Assembly (NCBI RefSeq): GCF_036689815.1
Contig: NZ_JBAHUR010000006.1
Span: 233,441 to 297,440, forward strand
DNA: 64,000 nucleotides
Direction of reading: 5' to 3'
DNA from: Magnetovibrio sp. PR-2
GTDB lineage: Bacteria; Pseudomonadota; Alphaproteobacteria; Rhodospirillales; Magnetovibrionaceae
Shown here: in pieces, positions 23,831 to 31,485 of the stretch
How positions within the stretch are numbered: position 1 is the first letter of the stretch
Layout of the letters: every line of letters starts with the position of its first letter
Notes under the pieces: generated by a model
What the model was told of the DNA's origin: nothing
Databases searched by the model: none
Seen by the model: the letters and a program-made list of their open reading frames with translations, nothing else
Made by a program: the position numbers and the translations under genes

Positions 23831-24757
23831 ATGGTCATGTTTCGCAAGGCACAAAGCCTCATTTGGTCACTAGCCATTTTTGGTTTGTTCACCACTATAA
23901 ATCACGATGCATCGGCTGAGGAGCGAAACGTTTCGATCAAGCACGATGGTTTGACAGTTAATGCTCATCTCGTCACCGCCGAAGACAGCAGTCTGTCTGA
24001 TAATGCCATCCTGATTACCCACGGCACCCTTGGACATAACGGCATGGAAGTCATCAAAGGAGCTCAAGCGACACTTGCAGACAGAGGATATAACTCTCTG
24101 GCTCTCACGTTAAACTTGGGCCTTGATAACCGCACAGGCCCGTATGACTGTAAGACACCTCATACGCACAAGCACCTTGATGCTCTTGATGAAATCGGCG
24201 CATGGCTAGACTGGCTAAAAACTCAGGGTGCTTCCAAGGTGACGCTTATGGGGCACTCGCGTGGCGGGAACCAAACCGCCTGGTTTGCTGCTGAACGCCT
24301 AAGTGATCAAATCGCCAAGGTCGTCCTGTTGGCACCGCAAACCTGGGATGAAACCTTAGAAACAAACGGATATGAGAAACGGTATGGCGTGCCGCTGGCT
24401 CAAGTTCTCGCAACAGCGCAAGGTTTGGTTGATGTAGGAAAAGGGCAGGAAATGATGGAGAAGATCGGCTTTATCTATTGCCCTGATAGCAGTGCTCAGG
24501 CTGCAAGCTTTGTATCCTACTACACCCCGGACCAGCGCATGCACACGCCTAATCTGATATCCAAAATTAAGGTGCCTGTACTAGTCATCGCTGCCACGGA
24601 AGACCAAGTTGTAAAAGGTCTGCCCGAGGCAATGGGGCCGTTGGTCAGTTCCGAGGAGGCGCAATTGGTTGTCATCGATGGTGCCAGTCACTCTTTTCTC
24701 GACTTTTATGCCGAGGATGTCGCAGACGCCGTGGATGAATTCCTGTCTACAGAATAA
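23831..24757 (+). CDS. Secreted alpha/beta hydrolase
   Basis: The ATG at 23831 follows GAAAGG (308 residues). A Sec signal ends near DASAEER. The alpha/beta fold shows the oxyanion-region THGTLGHNG and the nucleophile elbow GHSRGG (Ser). The acid is in AATEDQVV and the catalytic His in DGASHSFLD. The product is therefore an intact serine hydrolase of unknown substrate. It is divergent from the ArsR-rhodanese gene and ends in a strong terminator, so it forms its own unit. Confidence 0.88.
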   Translation: MVMFRKAQSLIWSLAIFGLFTTINHDASAEERNVSIKHDGLTVNAHLVTAEDSSLSDNAILITHGTLGHNGMEVIKGAQATLADRGYNSLALTLNLGLDNRTGPYDCKTPHTHKHLDALDEIGAWLDWLKTQGASKVTLMGHSRGGNQTAWFAAERLSDQIAKVVLLAPQTWDETLETNGYEKRYGVPLAQVLATAQGLVDVGKGQEMMEKIGFIYCPDSSAQAASFVSYYTPDQRMHTPNLISKIKVPVLVIAATEDQVVKGLPEAMGPLVSSEEAQLVVIDGASHSFLDFYAEDVADAVDEFLSTE

Positions 24758-24798
24758 CAACCACAAATCACATCCCCTTCTATAGGGCCAAAAATCTG

Positions 24799-24827
24799 AG
24801 AGCCGCGAGATCTGCGGCTCTTTTTTT
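24799..24827 (+). terminator. Rho-independent terminator after the hydrolase gene
   Basis: AGAGCCGC (24799-24806) and GCGGCTCT (24814-24821) form the stem, followed by seven T. Confidence 0.9.
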
Positions 24828-24849
24828 GTCTGCGTTCAGTTGGCTTGAG

Positions 24850-24894
24850 TTGACAGATGGTGTCAAAACTTTAATAATCAAATAATCGTTTGAA
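24850..24894 (+). promoter_or_regulatory. Sigma-70-type promoter of the sulfur cluster with overlapping dyads
   Basis: -35 TTGACA (24850-24855), a 17-bp spacer and -10 AATAAT (24873-24878). TGACAGATGGTGTCA (24851-24865), a perfect TGACA-N5-TGTCA dyad, overlaps the -35. The ATCAAA-N6-TTTGAA element (24877-24894) overlaps the -10 and start site, a position suited to repression by the ArsR-rhodanese protein. Confidence 0.6.
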
Positions 24895-24914
24895 TATATG
24901 AAAAGGGGAACGTT

Positions 24915-25766
24915 ATGTGGGAGAGTGTACAAGCCAACGAACCAGTTATTCGATTGAGTGCCTTTTTGGGCATTTTCGCGATTATGGCCCTTTGGGAGGT
25001 CATTGCGCCACGCCGTAAGCGTGCGTTCTCGCGTCTGAGGCGTTGGCCGAACAACATCGGTATCGTCATCTTCAACACCATTGTCCTACGCATACTGTTC
25101 CCCACAGCCGCAGTCGGCATGGCGCTGGCCGCCGAAGCGAATGGCTGGGGGCTGTTCAACACCTTTGCAGTGCCTGAAATGGTGGCTGTCGTGCTGGCAG
25201 TGGTGATCATGGACTTCGCCATTTACCTGCAACACGTCCTGGTGCACGCCGTTCCTGCTCTATGGCGCCTACACCGAATGCATCATGCCGATCTGGATTA
25301 CGACGTTACCACCGGTGCCCGGTTCCATCCCATTGAGATCGTGATTTCCATGGGGCTCAAGCTGATGGTCGTGAGTGCCCTGGGTGCACCTGCACTAGCG
25401 GTGCTCATCTTCGAGGTCATACTCAACGCCACTGCTATGTTCAATCATGGCAACGTGCGCATTCCCAAAGGCTTAGATCGTGTGTTGCGATTGATCGTTG
25501 TAACCCCGGACATGCACCGGGTGCATCACTCCGTGATCCCTGAGGAAACCAATTCCAACTTCGGTTTTAGCTTGCCGTGGTGGGACCGCCTGTTCGGCAC
25601 CTATACCGCCCAGCCCCAAGGCGGGCACGAAGACATGACCATCGGCATCGAACAGTTCCGCGAGGCGAGTGACCTGCGCCTCGACCAGATGTTGGTCCAG
25701 CCGTTCCTGGGCAATACCGGTGACTACACGATCAATCGGTCAGGAGACGGCAGCCATGGCGACTGA
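24915..25766 (+). CDS. Sterol desaturase/fatty acid hydroxylase family membrane protein
   Basis: The 283-residue integral membrane di-iron enzyme has a His box pattern HVLVH, HRMHH, and FNHGN/HRVHH spread over the domain (about 95-235), as in the family. AGGGGA precedes the ATG. Family members hydroxylate or desaturate lipids using O2; the substrate here is unknown. It is the first gene of a run of co-directional genes with small gaps to 30849, many linked to sulfur transfer. A membrane-lipid change linked to this pathway is speculation. Confidence 0.88.
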   Translation: MWESVQANEPVIRLSAFLGIFAIMALWEVIAPRRKRAFSRLRRWPNNIGIVIFNTIVLRILFPTAAVGMALAAEANGWGLFNTFAVPEMVAVVLAVVIMDFAIYLQHVLVHAVPALWRLHRMHHADLDYDVTTGARFHPIEIVISMGLKLMVVSALGAPALAVLIFEVILNATAMFNHGNVRIPKGLDRVLRLIVVTPDMHRVHHSVIPEETNSNFGFSLPWWDRLFGTYTAQPQGGHEDMTIGIEQFREASDLRLDQMLVQPFLGNTGDYTINRSGDGSHGD

Positions 25767-25896
25767 AGGACTTAGGACATCACTATTGCTTGGCTTGATA
25801 GCGGCGATTACCTGGATCGCTGCCGGGGCCTGCCTCAATGTAGACGAAACCTATGACGCCCCACTACCCGGTGCGAGCCTCTGCATCCACCGTTAA
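25756..25896 (+). CDS. Small hydrophobic protein, possible lipoprotein (46 residues)
   Basis: An ATG at 25756 behind CAGGAG overlaps the end of the desaturase gene. The peptide has one hydrophobic helix (about 8-25) ending in WIAAGAC, which could be a lipobox, followed by about 20 polar residues with one more Cys. The overlap, ribosome site and fit before the next gene (14 bp gap) support a real small gene. No family recognised. Confidence 0.55.
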   Translation: MATEGLRTSLLLGLIAAITWIAAGACLNVDETYDAPLPGASLCIHR

Positions 25897-25909
25897 AGGA
25901 CACACGGAA

Positions 25910-26878
25910 ATGAACCGCTCCATAATCATCCGCCTTCTCATGCTGGCAGTCCTCATCGGGTTCATCGCCATTGTCGCCCAATATCGAGAGGCCCTGGATG
26001 TCGAAACACTGTCCGCAAAACTGGACGGTCTCGGCGTGTGGGCTCCGGTCGGGTTCATTGCCCTGTTCGCCATAGCAACTGTCGGGTTCCTCCCTGGTAT
26101 GGTGTTTGCTCTGGCGGGTGGGGCGATGTTCGGTCCTGTGTTGGGCACGCTCTACAATCTGAGCGGCGCGACCATCGGTGCTGTACTGGCGTTCTTGGCG
26201 GCTCGCTATGTGGCATCTGGTTGGGTGCGGGAAAAAACTGGACCAAAGCTGGACCGCATCATCCGCGGCGTCGAGGACGAAGGCTGGCGTTTCGTCGCCT
26301 TCACCCGTCTGGTGCCGCTGTTCCCATTCAACCTGCTCAACTATGCATTGGGCCTGACGCGCATCCCGCTGCTGTACTATACGGTCGCCACTGCCGTGTG
26401 CATGGTGCCCGGGGCACTTGCGTACACCTACCTGGGATACGCCGGGCGCGAGGCGGCGGCGGGTAGCGAAACTGCCATCCGCAACGGGCTCATCGCACTG
26501 GCGCTTTTGGCCGTGGTGATGTTCCTGCCGCGCCTGATCAAAAAGATTCGTGGCGCGAAGTTCCTCATCACCACCCAAGACCTCAAGGCGCGCCTCAATG
26601 GCGGCGATGACATTCTGGTACTTGACGTGCGCACTGCCGCCGATTTCATCGGCGATGGTGGACACATTCCCGGTTCACGTAACCTGCCGGTGGAGGAGCT
26701 CAATCTACGTCTTGAAGAACTGGAAGCCTGGCGGGACCATCCCATGGCGGTGGTATGCCGTACCAATAAAAAGTCTGGCAAGGCTGCCGAGCAATTGCGC
26801 GCACAAGGCTTTACCAACGTCCTGCTGGTGGACGACGGCATGGTTGGATGGTCAGACAACGGTTTCTCTACGGAGTGA
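25910..26878 (+). CDS. TVP38/TMEM64 (DedA-like) membrane protein fused to rhodanese
   Basis: The start at 25910 (AAAGGA upstream) gives 322 residues. The N-terminal two thirds is a SNARE-associated/VTT membrane domain (about 5-215) with FLPGMVFALAGGAMFGP and FVAFTRLVPLFPFNLLNYALG. The C-terminus is a rhodanese (about 225-320) with DVRTAADF and the active Cys in VVCRTNKKSG. Fusions of a membrane protein to a sulfurtransferase suggest membrane-linked sulfane sulfur handling. Fourth sulfur-type element in this cluster counting the regulator. Confidence 0.9.
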   Translation: MNRSIIIRLLMLAVLIGFIAIVAQYREALDVETLSAKLDGLGVWAPVGFIALFAIATVGFLPGMVFALAGGAMFGPVLGTLYNLSGATIGAVLAFLAARYVASGWVREKTGPKLDRIIRGVEDEGWRFVAFTRLVPLFPFNLLNYALGLTRIPLLYYTVATAVCMVPGALAYTYLGYAGREAAAGSETAIRNGLIALALLAVVMFLPRLIKKIRGAKFLITTQDLKARLNGGDDILVLDVRTAADFIGDGGHIPGSRNLPVEELNLRLEELEAWRDHPMAVVCRTNKKSGKAAEQLRAQGFTNVLLVDDGMVGWSDNGFSTE

Positions 26879-26902
26879 TCCCTAGGGAACATGGAGGCAA
26901 AC

Positions 26903-27757
26903 ATGGATATTTCATTCTTGGTCCTGATCGTCCTTTGGGGGGCTTTCTCCGGCGTTGTGTTTTCTTCCATCGGTGCCGCAGGCGGCATCATTGCCTCCTT
27001 TGGCCTCATTAGCATTATTGGAGTTGCCGACCCGAACAGTGTAAAGCCAATGACCCAAATCATTGTGCTCGCCACGGCCCTGGTCTTCGTTCCTGGATAC
27101 TTTCGACGTTCATCTCTGGTCTGGCCGCTTGGACTTTTGCTTGCTGGTGGTGGCCTGATTGGCGCCTGGTTTGGAAGCAGCCTGTCAAGTGCATACCTAT
27201 CCGACATGAAGACCTTTCGGCCTCTTTTCGGCGTCCTCACTCTTGTGATCGGCGCCCAAATCGCCTGGAAGCTGTACAGATCGCAGGACAAGACGAATGC
27301 CGGATTATCTTCGGAAGAAAGGGCGGACAACAAGGGCGTTCATGATTTATCCATTTCACGCATGGCACTCTCCTTCTCCTACGGCGGTAAGGACTACCGT
27401 GTAGCCTTATGGTCCCCTTTCCTCGCAGGTTTTTTGATCGCCACAATAGCCGCCATTTTCGGTGTCGGCGGGGGATTCCTTCTCGTACCCTACATGTCTT
27501 CGTTGCTTCGCATGCCAATGCACATCATCCCGGCAACGTCAGGGATCGCCATCATCATTAGCCTTCTCGCATCCATCGGGAATTATCTCGCACTTGGCTC
27601 GCAGTTGGAGACCGACTCACTTGTTCCCATGCTTGTCGGAGCGATCCTGGGTGCGATCATTGGTCCTTTCATTAATCGATGGATGAAAAACAGCAGGCTG
27701 CAAATGGCCTTGGCGTTCATCATTTTTGCCATTGGACTTAGGTATGTCGCTGCATGA
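26903..27757 (+). CDS. TauE/SafE-family sulfite/organosulfur exporter
   Basis: The ATG at 26903 has GGAGG at 7 nt (284 residues). It has eight to nine membrane segments in two repeats; SSIGAAGGIIASFG and FGVGGGFLLVPYMSS are the paired TauE/SafE signatures. The central loop (about 128-160) is cytoplasmic and variable. The family exports sulfite, sulfoacetate or similar anions. Its position among rhodanese and DsrE genes supports export or uptake of an inorganic sulfur anion. Confidence 0.92.
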   Translation: MDISFLVLIVLWGAFSGVVFSSIGAAGGIIASFGLISIIGVADPNSVKPMTQIIVLATALVFVPGYFRRSSLVWPLGLLLAGGGLIGAWFGSSLSSAYLSDMKTFRPLFGVLTLVIGAQIAWKLYRSQDKTNAGLSSEERADNKGVHDLSISRMALSFSYGGKDYRVALWSPFLAGFLIATIAAIFGVGGGFLLVPYMSSLLRMPMHIIPATSGIAIIISLLASIGNYLALGSQLETDSLVPMLVGAILGAIIGPFINRWMKNSRLQMALAFIIFAIGLRYVAA

Positions 27758-27839
27758 CACCACTGGCAGAAGATATCACGCCAAGCTTGGCGTCTAGGTG
27801 CTGCAAACACGAAGATCATGAGGACAAAGGAGATTTGCC

Positions 27840-28076
27840 ATGATGGGAGAATATAGTGGCATAGGCTGGCTCGGCCCAGGTTTTGGCGGCATTTTCATGA
27901 TCCTGTGGTTGGGATTGATCATTGCGGGGATTGTCGCCCTGGTGCGCTGGTTGATGTCGTCGTCGCGAAATACGCCGCCGGAAAGGCGTGCACGGGACAT
28001 TCTCGACGAACGCTACGCCCGCGGCGAGATCGACCGCGGGGAATATGAGCAATGTAAGCATGATCTGGAGGACTGA
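27840..28076 (+). CDS. Small membrane protein with SHOCT domain (second copy)
   Basis: The 78-residue protein has a Gly-rich N-terminus, one membrane helix (about 18-40) and a C-terminal SHOCT motif (ARDILDERYARGEIDRGEYEQ). AAAGGAG precedes the ATG. It resembles the first gene of the copA operon (5816) in layout, but the two belong to different transcripts. Function unknown. Confidence 0.82.
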   Translation: MMGEYSGIGWLGPGFGGIFMILWLGLIIAGIVALVRWLMSSSRNTPPERRARDILDERYARGEIDRGEYEQCKHDLED

Positions 28077-28114
28077 AATGTCCCGTCATCAGCTATCAGT
28101 TGGAGGAGGTGAAA

Positions 28115-28468
28115 ATGAAATTCCTCTTCATTTTGAACGACACGCCATATGGAAGTGAGCGCAACCGGAACGCATTGCACCTAGCACGCGCCTTGTGTCT
28201 CGACGACGGTGAAATTGAAGTTACGGTTTTCCTGATGGGGGATTCCGTGATTTGCGCCAAGAATTGGCAATCTCCAGACGGGGGCAGCCAAGCCCCTGGA
28301 CGCCTCCTCAATGACATCCTCGACAACCGCGGGCGCGTTCTGGCGTGCGCGACTTGCATGGATGCCCGAGGCTTTTCCGGCGACGAATTGCTGATGGGAG
28401 TGTGGTTAGGAACGTTTGATGACGCAGCCAGGATGACCAGGGAAGTCGACAAGGTTTTCGTCTATTAG
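28115..28468 (+). CDS. DsrE-family sulfur-relay protein
   Basis: The ATG at 28115 follows GGAGGAGG (117 residues). The DsrE/DsrF-like fold starts MKFLFILNDTPYGSERNRNA, and a Cys loop ACATCMDARG (about residue 82) carries the probable sulfur-bearing Cys. Such proteins accept and pass persulfide sulfur between rhodaneses and oxidoreductases. It is immediately upstream of the large ferredoxin-flavoprotein fusion. Confidence 0.88.
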   Translation: MKFLFILNDTPYGSERNRNALHLARALCLDDGEIEVTVFLMGDSVICAKNWQSPDGGSQAPGRLLNDILDNRGRVLACATCMDARGFSGDELLMGVWLGTFDDAARMTREVDKVFVY

Positions 28469-28488
28469 CAACATCTGGGAGAGCTAAA

Positions 28489-30849
28489 ATGATAACAGCT
28501 CAGAACGCAATTTCTCGAACACCCCGAAACTTCGGGGCGTCCCACCAAGACACCATGCCCAGCCACTATCCGCTGGGCGCACGGGTGTTGTCGATGCTGG
28601 CCTTCTCATATGTCGCCTTCGCCTTCGTCAATGAGCGTTTCCTGCATTGGTTCATGAACTCCGACGGCACCGCGCCGCTGTGGATGAGTCACTGGACCGA
28701 GTATGCCGTCATTCTCGCCTTTGGCATCTGGCGCACCTGGGCCGAGCGCAACCCCTACACCCGCAAACGCCTGGCCTTCCTGACTGGCGCGGTTGCTGTG
28801 TTCTGGTGGATCCTCCCCGATTACTTGCGTCTGTCCGAACCCTACGTCGGCGCACTGCCCGGCCAACCGATCTTCCCCCAGATCCATGCGCCGGGCACAC
28901 TGACCTTCTTCGCCGTCTTGCTACTGGTGTTGCTGTTCGGGCGGCGGGTGGTATGCGGCTGGAATTGCCCCTGCGTCGGCATCCGCGAAACGGTTGGCTT
29001 CGCATTTCGCGAAAAAACCCTGCGTAGCGACCGGGCCTGGCATTGGCGCTATACCAAGTGGTTCTTCTTCGCGCTTTACATGGTGTCGTTCGTGCTGATT
29101 ATGTTTTCGGGCACGGCCTACGTGTCACCGTTCTACAGTGGCTTTTTGGCACTGGTGGGAATTACGTATTTCGGCTCGTTTTTTATCGCGCCGCTGACCG
29201 GAAATCGCTTCTATTGCCGCTACTTATGCCCATACGGTTCGACCTTCGGTTTGCTCAACCATATCGGCTATTACGGTATCCGCATGGACAAGGACGCCTG
29301 CGTCAATTGCCGCCGTTGCGAGCAAGTCTGCGACATGGGCATTCCCGTCGCACGCCAGGGTCGGGAACACGGCCGCGTGACCGGGTTGGAGGACTGCATG
29401 GGGTGCGGGCGCTGCGTGGTATCGTGCCCCACTGACGCCTTGGAGTTTCGTGATGTGCGCAACGAATTCCTGCCCAAGCTCAGAATGGATGGCTCGTACC
29501 TGCTCAAGCGCGCTGGCCCACCGGATATCGCGCCGCGCATCGAGCCGCCGAAACGGCCCGCCTTGGAGCGGTGCGCAGACTGGCACGAAGACCGTGGGAC
29601 GCTCAGCCTTGAAACCGCCATGGAGCAAGCCCGGCGCTGCCTGGATTGCGGCGAGCCCGGCTGCCGGAGCGCCTGCCCGCTGCACAACCGTATTCCCGAA
29701 TGGCTGGAGGCTTTGGGCCAAGGTGACGTCGAGGGCGCAGCCGCGATTTGTCACACCACCAGCAATCTGCCGGAAATCTGCGGCAACATCTGTCCGACCC
29801 ATCGGCTGTGTGAAGGCGGCTGTACGTTGAATGCCAAGGATGGTCCGGTGATCATTGGTGCACTGGAACGCTTCGTAAATGAAACGGCTTTCCGCCGGGG
29901 GTGGACCCCAGCGCCCCCAGACATTCCTAAGAATGGCAAGCGCGTTGCCGTCATTGGTGCTGGTCCAGCAGGACTTGCCTGTGCCGACGAACTCAACAAG
30001 GTTGGCTTTGAGGTGACCGTGTATGACAAACGGGAAGAAATCGGTGGTCTCCTGACCTATGGAGTTCCATCGTTCAAGCTGGACAAGGCTATGGTCCATC
30101 ACCGCCACACCCTGTTGGAAAACGCGGGTGTGCATTTCGAGCTTGGGGTGGGTGTTGATGCGAATATGCTACGCGATCTGATCGATACCAATGACGCCCT
30201 TTTTCTTGGCACAGGGGCTCAACAGCCGCGCAGGATCAACATACCGGGTCAGGACCTCGATGGCGTAGTTGACGGTTTGACCTATCTTGATGTCGTAAAC
30301 AGCAGCCACCTCAATTCCGAATCAGCGCCTTCCAACTTTGCGAATAAGCGGGTATTGGTTCTCGGTGGCGGTGACACAGCGATGGACTGCGCACGCTCTG
30401 CCGTTCGCCAGGGAGCAGCCTCCGTCACCGTTGCCTACCGGCGTGGGCCGGAGCAGATGCGGGCTTCACCGAAGGAAATCCACGCCGCCCGGGAAGAAGG
30501 TGTCGAGTTCTTGTATCACCGTGTCCCCAAGGCCTTCATTGGAACGGGCATTCTTCAGGGCGTTTACTTCAATGAGCAAAATGGAAAAAGAGAAGTAGAA
30601 TTCCTCTGTGACATCGCCATCACCGCGTTCGGCCAGGAAGCAGAAGACAATGACTGGCTCACGCAACTGGGGATCGCCACCGACGAGCGCGGTTTCATTT
30701 CCGTGGATGAAAGTGGACAGACAAGCCATCCCAAAGTCTTCGTCGGTGGAGACAACAGTCACGGTCCCAATTTTGTTGTCACTGCCGTCGCGGCAGGGCG
30801 GCGGTCGAGTCAAGGTATTAAGGACTCACTGACTGCTGCTCATGGCTAA
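28489..30849 (+). CDS. Polyferredoxin (NapH/CcoG-like) fused to a GltD-type flavoprotein
   Basis: A 786-residue fusion. Residues 1-240 hold about five membrane helices with CGWNCPC and CRYLCPYG, as in NapH/CcoG. Two 4Fe-4S ferredoxin sites follow: C271/C274/C277/C281 and C303/C306/C309/C313. From about 380 it is a glutamate-synthase small-subunit-like oxidoreductase: an N-terminal Cys cluster (C384, C387, C392, C396, C431, C435, C441, C445), FAD motif GAGPAG (490-495) and NAD(P) motif LGGGDTAMD. It probably moves electrons between NAD(P)H and a membrane or periplasmic acceptor. The operon context points to sulfur reduction or oxidation; no direct proof. Confidence 0.92.
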   Translation: MITAQNAISRTPRNFGASHQDTMPSHYPLGARVLSMLAFSYVAFAFVNERFLHWFMNSDGTAPLWMSHWTEYAVILAFGIWRTWAERNPYTRKRLAFLTGAVAVFWWILPDYLRLSEPYVGALPGQPIFPQIHAPGTLTFFAVLLLVLLFGRRVVCGWNCPCVGIRETVGFAFREKTLRSDRAWHWRYTKWFFFALYMVSFVLIMFSGTAYVSPFYSGFLALVGITYFGSFFIAPLTGNRFYCRYLCPYGSTFGLLNHIGYYGIRMDKDACVNCRRCEQVCDMGIPVARQGREHGRVTGLEDCMGCGRCVVSCPTDALEFRDVRNEFLPKLRMDGSYLLKRAGPPDIAPRIEPPKRPALERCADWHEDRGTLSLETAMEQARRCLDCGEPGCRSACPLHNRIPEWLEALGQGDVEGAAAICHTTSNLPEICGNICPTHRLCEGGCTLNAKDGPVIIGALERFVNETAFRRGWTPAPPDIPKNGKRVAVIGAGPAGLACADELNKVGFEVTVYDKREEIGGLLTYGVPSFKLDKAMVHHRHTLLENAGVHFELGVGVDANMLRDLIDTNDALFLGTGAQQPRRINIPGQDLDGVVDGLTYLDVVNSSHLNSESAPSNFANKRVLVLGGGDTAMDCARSAVRQGAASVTVAYRRGPEQMRASPKEIHAAREEGVEFLYHRVPKAFIGTGILQGVYFNEQNGKREVEFLCDIAITAFGQEAEDNDWLTQLGIATDERGFISVDESGQTSHPKVFVGGDNSHGPNFVVTAVAAGRRSSQGIKDSLTAAHG

Positions 30850-31026
30850 TGCCTACCGTTTAATCACCCTTGTGGAAATGGCGACTTTCAGGGGCTGAGC
30901 GGAAGTCGAATGTCTTCTTTTCCACAGGTTTTGGGGATAAGTCTGCTTACACCTCAGAAGCTGTCCAAATAGATCACGTCGCAATTAGGCCGATTTTGCC
31001 CCAAAGCAGAACAACCTTTTCAATGG

Positions 31027-31069
31027 AATAAAAAAAAGGCTGTCAGGTAAATATTATTCCCAACAGCCT
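31027..31069 (-). terminator. Rho-independent terminator of the cus operon end (cusF)
   Basis: On the minus strand AGGCTGT (31069-31063) pairs with ACAGCCT (31043-31037), followed by a T-run of about eight. It lies 30 bp after the cusF-like stop. Confidence 0.85.
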
Positions 31070-31098
31070 AAGAATTTACATCTTATCGAAACGATAGA

Positions 31099-31443
31099 TT
31101 AGTGGGCCATCTTGATGTCCATGATTTCGTACATGCCGCCTTTACCATTTCCCAAGACAAATTCAACCTCTTGTCCAGGTTTAACTTTGCTGACATCAAC
31201 GCCTTCAGCAATAGCAAAGTCCATTTTCATTGGAGGCCAGCCAAGTTCTTTGATTTTTCCGTGAGAAATATTGACCTTCCCGTCTTGAACCGTATTTACC
31301 TTACCAGTCGCATTGATGCCGGCCATGCCCATTTCATGACCTTTCATGTTTTTCGTATCACCGTGACCAGAACCAGCAAGTGCCGCTGTGCTCATAAAAC
31401 CAATTGTAAGGGTAGCCATAGCAATTGAGAGTGTCTTTTTCAT
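31099..31443 (-). CDS. cusF: CusF-like periplasmic copper/silver chaperone
   Basis: In this 114-residue protein a Sec signal (cleaved near ALAGSG) and a short His/Met-rich stretch (HGDTKNMKGHEMGM) precede a CusF OB-fold. The metal-site residues are in HGKIKELGWPPMKMDF (His, Trp, two Met), as in CusF. The chaperone delivers Cu(I)/Ag(I) to CusB. Last gene of the minus-strand cus operon, 42 bp after cusA and followed by a terminator. Confidence 0.93.
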   Translation of the reverse strand: MKKTLSIAMATLTIGFMSTAALAGSGHGDTKNMKGHEMGMAGINATGKVNTVQDGKVNISHGKIKELGWPPMKMDFAIAEGVDVSKVKPGQEVEFVLGNGKGGMYEIMDIKMAH

Positions 31444-31485
31444 TTAAGTCTTTCCTTTAGTGGAGTTGTAGATAAGAGATTAGGA

